DNA of 64,000 nt from Blastobasis lacticolella (GCA_905147135.1 LR990044.1:18855622-18919621); one strand, 5' to 3'; counted from the stretch's first letter, positions 21,334-30,354 are shown. Notes: generated by a model from the letters alone, not told the origin. Numbers and translations are program-made.

Positions 21334-21543
21334 ATGAGTGAATCGGACTCTAATGGACACGAGCAATCGAATAATCGCGCATCTACAGTGCAATATCTGG
21401 TTCCGTCTCGTACCTACATGATCAGACCTGACCTGAAATCAACGGAGATTCCCAGTGGTACCAGTGTAGAGCTCCGTGGTGGAACTATCTACTTACACTA
21501 TCCATCACGTAATCTGGTGAGAGCGTTCCTATTATTTTTCTAG
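21334..21543 (+). CDS. Short N-terminal ORF in the 4.4-kb element
   Basis: A 69-codon frame opens with MSESDSNGHEQSNNRAS and continues VQYLVPSRTYMIRPDLKST and VELRGGTIYLHYPSRNL. The ATG is the first in its frame after a stop at 21268. A good splice-donor match (CTG|GTGAGA) sits at 21516/21517 in phase 0, so the last 8 residues before the stop may be intron. The composition looks coding: polar N-terminus, then mixed residues with aromatic spacing. It lies 248 bp from the 5' edge of the insertion, so it is either the first ORF of the retroelement or a captured host first exon. No family recognised. Confidence 0.4.
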   Translation: MSESDSNGHEQSNNRASTVQYLVPSRTYMIRPDLKSTEIPSGTSVELRGGTIYLHYPSRNLVRAFLLFF

Positions 21544-22176
21544 TGCCCCAACCTATTGATATCGGTGTCTAAGGTACACATAGCAACAATTTGATATTAC
21601 TATATTATCTTGGGACTCTATTCATAGAATTAAGCACTTGATATAAGTTGGTGTACAGAAGACAGCACCTCAACATACCCTGTTTAGAGTTTGAACCGTC
21701 TGCGGTCTGCACACGCCTCCATAGCGATCTGATTTTATACTAGGCGGGTAGGCTGATGTGCTGGTAGTTGTACCTAATTAAACATAGTTTTACCAGCCAG
21801 CTATTAGCAGCAGCGTGACATCTGCTCTGGCTGGACGTTACCTTGTGCCAATTTTATTTATTTTCAGTTAACTATAGCTTTTTAGTCACAGAGAAAGATT
21901 TTATAAGACAAATATAATTGGCGTTTAGAGGGATGCATATATCCCAAACTAAAAGTGACACGAATTAATCTGACTATGCAAATATCGATATTTTTAATTA
22001 TATCCTGAGCCGTCCAATACCGCTATAGGTTACTCATATTTTAACTAATTGCCTATCAAGCTTTCTCCACAGCTGTACCAATCCACAATATTACATGCGC
22101 TCCACAATACAGCAAAACTACTACCTACTTTGCAACGCATTGTATAACTTTAAAAAACCGTACACCATAACCATAA
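21544..22176. other. Interior of the 4.4-kb element, no feature recognised
   Basis: AT-rich; no RT or nuclease motif could be read in any frame. Confidence 0.35.
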
Positions 22177-22684
22177 CTAAAGTATCGGGTCTTCCGCGAA
22201 ACGCAATAAATACAGGAAATAAATCGCCAAAAATTTTTTAAAGATCCTTGACCGGGCATTGAAAACAATAAGCGCACATTTGTAGACTGGTTCCCAACGG
22301 AATGGAGATAAAAAACGATTGCCTGACCATTTCCATGAACAAAGCCACTGCAACATCTGGCGCACCGAACATGACAAACGAAAAACAGACGTCAATAAGA
22401 CAGTCGGTGATCAAACAAATGAAGACCTTCACCTAATATTTTACTACTAGGCAGTGCGTCCAGACTTAGCGACATACGCAGCGAATAACATGAAAAGACA
22501 GACTCTGCTCAGCTTTTCTATTAATATTATACCAAAATGTGGACATAGAAAACCAATAGTTAATCCTTCGACGATGATAGATTTCTTCGTACAGAAAACG
22601 AATAAGCTTCGAACTGCATTCACAACCACTACAATAAGTATCATAATGCTAACCTCACAAGGGCCTCAACATAGTACAAACTAA
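22177..22684 (+). other. Two-strand open segment inside the element
   Basis: On the plus strand one frame is open from about 22256 to 22684 except for two stops (one at 22448): it reads SHCNIWRTEHDKRKTDVNKT, then after the stop VRPDLATYAANNMKRQTLL and MIDFFVQKTNKLRTAFTTTT. On the minus strand frames of 64-72 codons are strongly hydrophobic (ILIVVVVNAVRSLFVF; CLIDVCFSFVMFGAPDVAVA), which would mean membrane segments. Only one can be real. The plus frame agrees with the element's direction and I favour it weakly. Confidence 0.3.
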
Positions 22685-22717
22685 AAAGCCAACTTTATAT
22701 TGAAGAAACTAGACGTA

Positions 22718-22959
22718 ACTTCCAGTTAGGAAGTTATTTGACGACTTTCTTATAAGACCGATCTATAGACAACCACATGTTCACTCTCGAGCGGGTACTG
22801 CATTCCAATTGGAGAGCGGGCACCAAAACATAGTTAACAGTCCTCGATAACTATGACTTCATTAAAGACCCAATAAGTGTAAAGCACGAACGTGCGGAAG
22901 GTACGTATTTACCACTCGCAATACTGACTAACACGGGAACATTAACTGAATGTTTCGGA
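22718..22959. other. Unrecognised lead-in to the tandem array
   Basis: Contains a small hairpin (aacttcc-agtta-ggaagtt, 22718-22736) and no monomer that I can align securely. Confidence 0.3.
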
Positions 22960-24440
22960 TAAGCTATCTGGGACCGGATATCGAGAGACAACATAAACTC
23001 TCGTCTATAGGACATCGACAAATAACACTAGAAGAATAGCTGACAGCCGCTGAGTGGCCGATTTCGACATTACACCTGAACAAAGGAATAGCTCTAAGTT
23101 GATGGTCCTTACTGTGAGCAGGACACCGACTGAGAGACAACATTAAAAAAATGGCTGAATGTTACGGGTATGCTACGGGCGATATGTTGGGACAACATTA
23201 AGAAAAACAGCTAAAAGGTACGGGTACACTACGTTACTTGGAAAGTTACGGGTATTCTGCTGCGATAAGACAAGAATTCGAGAGACGATATAATAAGGAC
23301 GGTTGAAGGTCACGAGTTCACTGTTTATGACAGGGTATCGAAGGAACATTAAGAAGAATAGCAGAAAGACAAGAGTCGAAGAATAGCTAATAATGTAGGC
23401 CGGTTGCGACAGGACTTTGATGGATAACATAAGAAGAATAGCCAAAAATTACGGGTACGCTGCTTGCGACAGGACATCAGTAGAACATAAAAGAAGAATA
23501 GCCGAAGGTTACGAAGCCGAAGGAAAATTAAGAAGAATAGCAGAAAAAGACAAGAATTGAAGAACAGCTGATATTGTAGGCAGGTTGCGACAGGACTTCA
23601 ATGGACATCACAAGAAGGATAGCCAAAAATTACGGGTACGCCGCTTGCGACAGGACTTCAGTAGAACATAAAAGAAGAATAGCTGAAGGTTACGGGTACG
23701 CAGATCATGACAGGACATTGAAGGAAAATTAAGAAGAATAGCAGAAAGACAAGAGTTGAATAATAGCTTATAGTGTCAACGGGTTGCGACAGGACTTTGA
23801 TGTACAACATAAAAATAATAGTCAAAAATTACGGGTACGCTGCCTGCGACGGGACATCGAAGGAAAATTAGAAGAATAGGAGAAAGACAAGAGTTGAAGA
23901 ATAGCTGATAGTGTAGCCGGGTTGCGACAGGACTTCGATGGACAACATAAGAAGAATAGCAGAGAGACAAGAGTTCAAGAATAGCTTATAGTGTCAACGG
24001 CTTGTGACAGGACTTCGAGGGACACATAAGAAAAATAGTCTAAAATTACGGATACGCTGCTTGCGACGGGACATCGAAGGAAAATCAAGAAGAACAGCAG
24101 AAGGACGAAGAGTTGAAGAATAGCTGGTAGTGTAGGCGGGCTGCGACAGGACCTCGATGGACAACATAAAAAGAAAATCCTAAAATTACGGGTACGCTGC
24201 TTGCAAGAGGACATCGAAAGAAAATTAAGAAGAATAGCAGAAAGACAAGAGTTAAAGAATAGCTGATAGTGTAGGCGGGTTGCGACAGGACTTCGATGGA
24301 CAACATGAGAGCACTAGCCGAAAATTACGGATACGCTGCCGGCGACAGGACGTCATTAGAAAATATTAGAAGTCACGGGTGCGACGGCGGGACATCAAAA
24401 GACAACAAATCACGAAGATCAAACCAGCAGAGCTCTCCGA
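22960..24440 (+). repeat. Degenerate tandem array, ~59/60- and ~80-bp monomers
   Basis: The core unit is 'gaagaatagccgaaaattac'+'gggtacgctgcttgcgacag'+'gacatcgaaggaaaattaa'. A longer variant replaces the middle with 'gacaagagttgaagaatagc'+'tgatagtgtaggcgggttgc'. The anchor (g)ttgcgacaggact of the long variant starts at 23403, 23584, 23782, 23921, 24001, 24141 and 24279, giving spacings 181, 198, 139, 80, 140 and 138. These fit 80, 80+59, 80+59+59, and one unit with a 41-bp remnant. Left of 23290 the copies fade. In the plus frame the short unit encodes about 20 residues, RRIAENYGYAACDRTSKEN plus I or N, so the ancestor was probably coding with a 60-bp period. Confidence 0.8.
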
Positions 24441-24574
24441 GGGACCAATTACAGCAGTCAATATCCTTCCTTTATATATATATCCGGAGCACACCAGCTC
24501 TTTGGGTGAGAACCGTGCCATCTGCTGGGCTTGGTGGCTCAAAATACAAGTACAGACGACGGAACTACCGATGA
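24296..24574 (+). pseudogene. Open frame bridging the last monomer and the 3' region
   Basis: A 92-codon frame starts in the last array monomer (RALAENYGYAAGDRTSLEN), passes IRSHGCDGGTSKDNKSRRSN and QQSSPRDQLQQ, and runs into the 3' region. The DNA at 24449-24480 ('accaattacagcagtcaata' then 'tccttcctttatatata') resembles that after the LINE ORF at 25072-25105 ('accaaccacagcagtctata' then 'gcatccatcttttatata'). The array therefore occupies the position of a LINE C-terminus. Confidence 0.45.
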
Positions 24575-24665
24575 TGGCGACGCCATACTTGGTTCTCGCT
24601 GATATGACCTACATACACCCTTGCAGAAGCATCTCTGGCTAGTGTTGTACCTGGACCGGAACGGA
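24482..24665 (+). repeat. First copy of the GGAAC-LINE 3' region
   Basis: It runs from 'tccggagcacaccagctctt' through 'ggctcaaaatacaagtacag' and 'gatatgacctacatacaccc' to 'acctggaccggaacggaatc'. It aligns with 25325-25519 and, reversed, with 47470-47640 and 11255-11415. It ends with only one to two GGAAC-like units before the next ORF begins. Confidence 0.75.
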
Positions 24666-25091
24666 ATCTTAGATGGTAAAACCATCACAAAAATAATCAA
24701 AGTCCGTAGACTATCGTATTTCGGCCACATAATAAGACGCGACACACCACACATACTGCACGCAGCCAGAGAATACAGAGAAAACAAACGCAAAGTCGGC
24801 CGGCCGATCTTCACATGGGAGGACTCGCTAGATCAGGATATAGACAAGTATACCAGAAGATCCAAAGAATCCTGGAAGGAATTAGCACGAAACAGGACCC
24901 TGATTGAAAGGGAAGCAGATAAAGTATATAAATCACCGGAAACGGATTCCGAATCAGAGCCAGAGATCCTACCAACCTCCTGCACTGCAAACAAATCCGC
25001 AGAAGATGACCAGGATCAACCCGGAACAACACCCACTGCAGAACCAACAGAACACCATAACCGGAGCAGAACCAACCACAGCAGTCTATAG
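24621..25091 (+). CDS. LINE ORF C-terminal segment
   Basis: An uninterrupted 156-codon frame. The first ~20 residues are read through the preceding 3' region and are probably not native. From about residue 35 it reads KVRRLSYFGHIIRRDTPH, then REYRENKRKVGRPIFTWED and KESWKELARNRTLIE. The RLxxFGHIxRR...GRPxxxWxD pattern is the C-terminal block of many non-LTR retrotransposon ORFs. The tail is acidic then Pro/Thr-rich and stops at 25089-25091. The RT core is not present upstream, so this is a 5'-truncated copy. The segment NRTLIEREADKVY sits where the array monomers encode DRTSLENIRRIAENYGY, which may be their origin. Confidence 0.65.
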   Translation: MQKHLWLVLYLDRNGILDGKTITKIIKVRRLSYFGHIIRRDTPHILHAAREYRENKRKVGRPIFTWEDSLDQDIDKYTRRSKESWKELARNRTLIEREADKVYKSPETDSESEPEILPTSCTANKSAEDDQDQPGTTPTAEPTEHHNRSRTNHSSL

Positions 25092-25094
25092 CAT

Positions 25095-25519
25095 CCATCT
25101 TTTATATATTTACACACCAAGTATAGTATCTATCCTCCCTCACACTGGCTCGATGTATGAATTCTTGTCGGTTCTAATCTAACTCCTGTCGCTCCCATCC
25201 TGACTGCGAAAGCCCTACAGTCCCCTCGCATCTACGTGCGCACTGGTATCTCGGGCTGGAGGTAGCGCAAATCAGCCGGGGACGCGATGTGGTGTCGCTT
25301 AAGTCCAACAACTCCCACGTCCGCGACGGTATCCGGAGCAAACCAGTTCTTCGGGTGATACCCGTGCCACCCGCTGAACTCGGTTGCTCAAAATACAAGT
25401 ACAGACGACGGAATCACGGACGTAGGCGACACCATACCTGGTTCTTTCTGATATGACCTACATACACCCTTGCAGAAGAACTTCTGGCTGGTGTTGTACC
25501 TGGAACGGAACGGAACGGA
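25095..25519 (+). repeat. Second GGAAC-LINE 3' region with (GGAAC)4 tail
   Basis: It begins 'gcatccatcttttatatatt', includes ~215 bp absent from the first copy, then 'tatccggagcaaaccagttc', 'gctcaaaatacaagtacaga', and ends 'tacctggaacggaacggaac'+'gg'. The four GGAAC units abut the right target duplication. Confidence 0.8.
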
Positions 25520-25541
25520 ACGTCATAAAATTATTATTAAA
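25520..25541. repeat. Right target-site duplication, 22 bp
   Basis: Exact repeat of 21064-21085. Because the tail ends in 'aac', the true duplication could be 20 to 22 bases. Confidence 0.85.
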
Positions 25542-25920
25542 TTCCAATTATTTAACTTAATTAAATAAATTACCGTTTTGAGTTACACAAAATTGTATTA
25601 ATTAAAAGAATTACTCATAAAAATTAATAAATGTCAAGATTATAAATAAGCATATTAATAAAAATATCAATAGTAGTTCTATCTAGCTAATAAAAGTAGA
25701 CACAAGATGTCATTCAATAATAATCATAATGTCATTAATTATTTACTTATAGTAAATAAATAACAACAATTAATGTATGAAATGCATTGAAGGATTTCTC
25801 TATGTAATTTTTAGCGCGTAAAATTCGTCCATACTATAAAACGCCTGCTCGATTAGCCAACGACGTAATTTGTTTGTAAACGAACCAATACTAGGCGCAT
25901 CGGTTATTTCCACTGGAATT
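25542..25920. other. AT-rich DNA, no gene
   Basis: The first ~40 bases continue the LINE scrap interrupted by the insertion. The remainder is very AT-rich and unrecognised. Confidence 0.4.
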
Positions 25921-25966
25921 CAGTGGTGTAGTTTAGTTATCTAGCTATAACTAAACTACACCACTG
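25921..25966. repeat. Perfect 20-bp inverted repeat, 6-nt spacer
   Basis: Arms cagtggtgtagtttagttat (25921-25940) and its exact reverse complement (25947-25966) surround CTAGCT. The hexamer CCACTG/CAGTGG also recurs just upstream at 25908-25924 as 'ccactggaattcagtgg'. This is a strong hairpin or cruciform former; it is not a terminator in this genomic context. Confidence 0.85.
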
Positions 25967-26414
25967 TCAAATAAGAAGAGTCTTGGCGGGTCACGTGGTT
26001 CGACTTGCGCTGCATACGATTACCTGCGCGGAATCCCCTCCACTGCCATTTGACAAGTCTCTTCTTTCGTGACGCGGGTTATACGTAGTAGTGTTTATGC
26101 ATGTTAAGAAAATTCGATTTCACAATATATCCCTATACTTGGCCAGATTTTTAATTTCCAAAATGACAATTAATTATCGTTTATACGTGACGGGAAAAAT
26201 AGTAAAAAAATATCAATTTGTTAAATTATGTTTTATTGAGTGTATCACTTAAGGCATATTGTCAGATTTATAACAATTAACTTTAGAAAATCAATGTATC
26301 AAATTAGCGACACCGCTTTCAATAACATCAACATATTTAATTTTCTAGCAAGAACAATATTAAATATCACATTCTTACGTGATAAAATATCAAAATTATA
26401 AAACTATTAAACAC
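25967..26414. other. No gene recognised
   Basis: A short GC-richer stretch (25975-26095) is followed by AT-rich DNA. No ORF of note. Confidence 0.35.
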
Positions 26415-26655
26415 ACTATACATAGTTTAAAACAAAGTCGTATCCCGCCATCTGTACATACGTAAGACACATACATACATATAGGTAGATAGATACATGT
26501 GTATGTACGCTTAGATCTTTTAAACTACCCTCCGGATATTAATGCGGGTTTCAACAATAGATAGAGTGATTCAAGAGGAAGGTTTATATTTTAGAACAAA
26601 GGGTAGGATGGGGTGAAGTAGGTGTACGCGAACTAAGTCGCGCCGGGTGTATTAC
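26415..26655 (+). mobile_element. HEL copy, 3' end mutated
   Basis: It begins 'tatacatagtttaaaacaaa'+'gtcg' and passes 'taatgcgggtttcaacaata'+'gatagagtgattcaag' to 'gtacgcgaactaagtcgcgc'. The final ccactag is replaced by 'gtgtattac', so the 3' end is damaged. It includes a (gata/cata)-rich insertion at 26470-26500. Confidence 0.6.
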
Positions 26656-26808
26656 TTACTTATAAATCTAAGATATAACTTTTTTAAAGTTCTCTACATA
26701 ATAGCTGGTACCCACGGCTCCGCCTTTTGTTTTACCACATTTTTATCGTTTTTCTTTGTATGATGATCAATCATACAAAAAATCGGAGAGCAGTTACGCT
26801 CCGGCAAT
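26656..26808. repeat. Spacer with short hairpin 26759-26777
   Basis: GTATGAT-gatca-ATCATAC is an imperfect hairpin flanked by T- and A-rich strings. It lies 31 bp left of the larger hairpin at 26809. 'cggctccgccttttg' near 26718 is a fragment of a common interspersed repeat. Confidence 0.4.
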
Positions 26809-26855
26809 AGGCGGACAAGGGCACTTTGATAATATTAAAGTGCCCTTGTCCGCCT
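26809..26855. repeat. Perfect 19-bp inverted repeat, 9-nt AT loop
   Basis: aggcggacaagggcacttt (26809-26827) and its exact reverse complement (26837-26855) enclose 'gataatatt'. The arms are GC-rich against AT-rich surroundings. It could be a young foldback or MITE, or a structured RNA stem. Confidence 0.85.
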
Positions 26856-27003
26856 GTTAACAACCTAATTTTGCATTTCTGGCAGAAAAAATATGTTTGT
26901 CTCTTTCTACAATACGTGCACCTTTCTCTGATATATGCTATGGGTGGATAATGAGCAACATTATCTTAACGAACCTTTTAAATTTCAAAAGACTTTCAAA
27001 AAT

Positions 27004-27450
27004 TTCAATTCAGTTATATCAAGCTCAAGTTCGTCCTGTATGGACTACTGCTGCCACCTCTGGGATGGATTGACCCGCAATTGATTAAAGCTAAGTTTGA
27101 ATTGAAGCTGAATTGCCCGTCTATGGGTCTTCTACAGGTTGCAGTTCGGAGAGCTTGCGAAGCAGTTGCACGACCTTATTCCGCCGGCCCTTTCCCGCCA
27201 TTGGAAAACGCAATCCGGACGAGCTCTTCATCCTTATGTCGTGGATCTTCCAGCTATCCGCACGAGCCGCTTTGGTTCGACGTTTATAATTCGTACGCTA
27301 AGGAATGGAACGTTTTGCCTGCGAGTGTGGTCCCTATCATTATAATCTGGACGCCTTCAAGGCTAAAGTAGAGGCTAGGCTGTTCCTGGACGGGCATCCA
27401 CCATCTTCGGCCGCATCTTTACTTATCACTAGGTGAGAAGGCGGTCAAAT
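27004..27450 (+). pseudogene. LINE-A RT C-terminal fragment, second copy
   Basis: It starts at 'ttcagttatatcaagctcaa' (compare 431-450). With frameshifts it encodes CCHLWDG, LQVAVRRACEAV where the first copy reads HFGECAKQLHDL, HPYVVDLPAIRTSRFGSTF, EWNVLPASV, and ends 'cttatcactaggtgagaagg'+'cggtcaaatgcc'. It has internal deletions relative to 461-940. Inactive. Confidence 0.82.
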
Positions 27451-28055
27451 GCCTCTATTCCCAATTACAAAAAAGATAAAAGATGAAGATTTTGTAGTGA
27501 TGAAGGTTGCTATCTAAATACGTCGTGCGGAAGCAGTGTTGAAGTTTATCTATAGATGAACTACTTTCATTCACTTCCGACTAAGCCCCCGGGAACAAGC
27601 ACTACGAGTTGACGAGTTTTTTCTGCTGCTGACTAAGCTGATTATACACCTATGATAGAAAAATTTAAAATTATAGTATCAGTACAATTCCAGCAATGTC
27701 GCAAATTGGATACATATCTTAAAATATGTAGAACGCTGACTATCTGGCAATGTAGCATATTTGACACAATCAACAATATTTGCTCATAAAATGTATTTAT
27801 AACACTTTTAGGAGCGTGAAAATACCTTTTCTGAAAATAAAATATTATAACCTATTTGAAAAAACCCAATTTAAACAACATACGTACAAAATATACGAAA
27901 ACAACATTATTTTTATCTTGCAATGCGCATACGCCTTCAACCGGTTCGCCATATTGTGTTCTACTATTGTTTTGGTATTGATAATAACTCAAAGTTATTT
28001 ATATATTAATACACTGCGCCAAGAATAATGATATCAAAAGGATACTATTCATGGG
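27451..28055. other. No gene recognised
   Basis: AT-rich. An 82-codon plus frame at 27780-28028 is Lys/Asn/Tyr-rich, as chance frames in AT-rich DNA are, and lacks family features. Confidence 0.35.
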
Positions 28056-28059
28056 CTCA

Positions 28060-28290
28060 CTAAAAGTACAAAAATTTTAAAGTGACGGCCAATAAAATTA
28101 TGGTAGCAATTTTGACAGCATACGTAATTCTGAACATTTTTATTAGGACTGTCAAGCTATACGAAAATCTCTAGTTGTTCTTAAAATCTGAAAATTGAGT
28201 CTATTTTTATGATTGCCATCGAATTCTAGATATTCAAGTTTCAGTAACAACTCTAGTAATGGTCGTATAGCCTAGCGTGTCTAAACTCCT
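28060..28290 (+). repeat. X-repeat, plus copy
   Basis: 'aaattttaaagtgacggcca'+'ataaaattatggtag', then 'ttaggactgtcaagctatac' and 'gtttcagtaacaactctagt'. It aligns in reverse with 34488-34716. Confidence 0.6.
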
Positions 28291-28382
28291 CGATGTAAGT
28301 CAGATTCCCAGGACGATAGATTCTGAGGAGGTCAGTTTCTCACATTCGGACTACGTCAGATTGTTATTATGTCGGTCATTTG

Positions 28383-28640
28383 TATCATCATCACAGCCCG
28401 TTACAGTCCACTGCAGGACTTAGGGCCTCTCCCACGAAAGGGGAGGTTATTGCCATAATCTCCACGCTTGGCAGGCGGGTTGGAGATCGCAGTGTTTAAA
28501 TAATACAAATGAAAATGCTGCTGCCCATTTTCCAGACTACGGAGACTCTTGATCTTTTGCCTCGAAAACATTAGTCGCCTTGTACGACACCCAGGAGTGT
28601 AAGGGGTTGGTGCTATTCTACTCTGCCGGACACCACACGG
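28383..28640 (-). repeat. V-repeat, minus copy
   Basis: It starts 'atcatcacagcccgttacag' and ends 'cggacaccacacggcc'. Near full length, well conserved against 54858-55125. Confidence 0.78.
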
Positions 28641-28998
28641 CCAGTCATTTGTACAGTCAAAGACAAAATGAGTACATGAACAAAATAGATTAGATAGAGT
28701 TTTATATTTTGCAAATCACCTAGCACTTTCCTGATGTAATTAAAAATGTTCATAATTAAGCGTTCTATCAAACTGCTTTTCAGTTTATGGCTGGCACTTT
28801 CTACATTTTTGGTAGTTTTTGGATGATATCTTTTTTTTGTCAATAGTGAAAACATAATCAAAATCGGTGGAAAATGAAGGAGTTGTATCCGCTATTCTAA
28901 ATTTGGCCATACTTACGACGGTCCCTGTTCAAGGTATCTGAATGGATACCAAAGTTTGGTTAGGGACCTTGGAGTTCATGTTTCTAAAAGGATGATCT
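28641..28998. other. No gene recognised
   Basis: AT-rich; no repeats shared within the window except 'gctggcactttctacatttt', weakly like the X-repeat end. Confidence 0.3.
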
Positions 28999-28999
28999 G

Positions 29000-29235
29000 C
29001 AATTGAAATCTAGAGAAGCGAATGTTTACAGGAGGATCGGAAGACCTGGAGAGGTTTTCCCTGGAGAGTACAACATGGAGTTCTTCAAGAAAGGGGTTAA
29101 AAGGTTTTTACGGGGTCGGCAACGCGTAGGTGATGCTCCTGGTATTGCAAATGTCCATAGGCTGCGGTGACTGCTTACCATTAAGCGGGCCGTAAGCTTG
29201 TTTGCCATCATGGTGGTATAAAAAAAAAGGACTGA
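29000..29235 (+). pseudogene. LINE C-terminus and 3' tail (J family)
   Basis: It includes 'tttccctggagagtacaaca'+'tggagttcttcaag' (FPGEYNMEFFKKGVKRFL, the usual ...FFKKR..FL end of CR1/jockey-type ORFs), then RGRQRVGDAPGIANVHRL, then a 3' UTR ending in an A-run at 29220-29228. A parallel copy lies at 50095-50270. Confidence 0.65.
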
Positions 29236-30350
29236 TGGAAGAAATGTCCAAAAAGGGCAAGTGAGGAGTGCCTCCAACCGGCTTAAATGTATGAGAAGAC
29301 GTATGAATGTGGAAGAGGATATCTTTAATTATATCGACGTCCGCCATTGTTGAACCCAATGAGTGGAAGGGCAGTATACCAGTGTAACACAAATTTCTCA
29401 GCAATATTTGAGAAATTGTAAACTTTGACAGGCATCGAAAGGAGAAGCGGTATTGGCAAAATGTTGGTATAAGACGAACGCGTTACTCAAAAAGATTGGA
29501 AAGTCAGCTACCTCCTTAGCTAAGCAATTTTTTTTGCTCAGTGGTGTTACTTAACACTCATAATTATGCACCAGCCAATATGGACAAGAAATTACCAAAC
29601 ACTATTCAATATTGGTACAACACGGTCGGATCATCAATTATATCGTTGTAATGACAATGTAAATTTGTCCTCATAGTGTCACAATGCCTTCGACGTAGTC
29701 AGGGACAGTATTGACGTCAACCGAGTGGGCGTAACACCTCTTTAGGTTCGGATCAACACCGGCTCAAATATTTGATCTTGTTAACTAATTGTGACATTTG
29801 AAGTTCTCTTATTTGGTATTTTTTGTGGCATTTTTTGGTATACGCTATTTGGTTAAACGATGAAGAGGTTTAGTGGTGTTATTGGGGAGTTGTTATTTGC
29901 GATAAGTAAATAGTGTGGTTTATTGAGAATGGTCAGTTTGGAGGTCATATGGTAGTCGCTTTGTTATTATCTGATCTGCCAAATCCTGTATCGGACACTT
30001 AAATCTACATACTTTACGTCTGTGAAATCGGCGCTCGTTCGTAGTCCCAGAAATAAATAAAAAAACTTACTTCATGATCCAAATAAATTATGGTAGTAAG
30101 GTTCCAAGTCCTATATAGCCTTATAAGATGACAAGCTTTCTGCCTGCGGCTCCGCTCGCGTGGACCAAAAGTTATATCGCACGAGTGGAGAGGAATATAA
30201 AACTAGCCTACGATTATCCTTAAACTATTTTTTTCTAATTGGGTAATCGAGCATCATTATCCTTGTAGGTACAATATTATATGGGAATGGGGTTTCCTAA
30301 TCTAGTTACTTGTTCTTGTATTTACATACATATATTTTTTATTTATTTAG
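29236..30350. other. No gene; SINE-T scrap at 29939-29992
   Basis: 'gaggtcatatggtagtcgct' and 'tctgatctgccaaatcctgt' are a short SINE-T body fragment on the plus strand. Positions 30125-30175 contain 'ctgcggctccgctcgcgtgg', a fragment of a dispersed repeat. The remainder is unrecognised. Confidence 0.4.
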
Positions 30351-30354
30351 GTAA

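Larger units (their letters stand above)
21086..25519 (+). mobile_element. 4.43-kb non-LTR-type insertion with (GGAAC)n tail
   Basis: Between two identical 22-bp repeats lies an element that begins GGAGTCTTGTTTGGACC with a GC-rich leader and ends in 'ggaacggaacggaacgg'. A variable-length ~20-bp target duplication and a simple-repeat 3' tail are hallmarks of target-primed reverse transcription. Inside are an early ORF (21334), a two-strand open area (22.18-22.68 kb), a tandem array (22.96-24.44 kb), a first copy of the 3' region (24482-24665), a LINE C-terminal ORF (24621-25091) and a second, longer 3' region (25095-25519). The order suggests element 1 plus a 5'-truncated element 2 joined tail to head. 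I found no recognisable RT core or endonuclease inside, so the insertion is defective or very diverged. Confidence 0.75.

Noticed and set aside
23173..24306. Hydrophobic repeated minus-strand frames in the tandem array
   Set aside because: They arise because the array unit is open by chance on the reverse strand; the period is not a multiple of three and frames break at each long monomer.
23280..24440. CRISPR array
   Set aside because: Repeats are 59-80 bp, degenerate and without unique spacers of uniform size, in an insect genome.
27780..28028. 82-codon AT-rich ORF
   Set aside because: Composition fits chance in AT-rich DNA; no splice context or family features.
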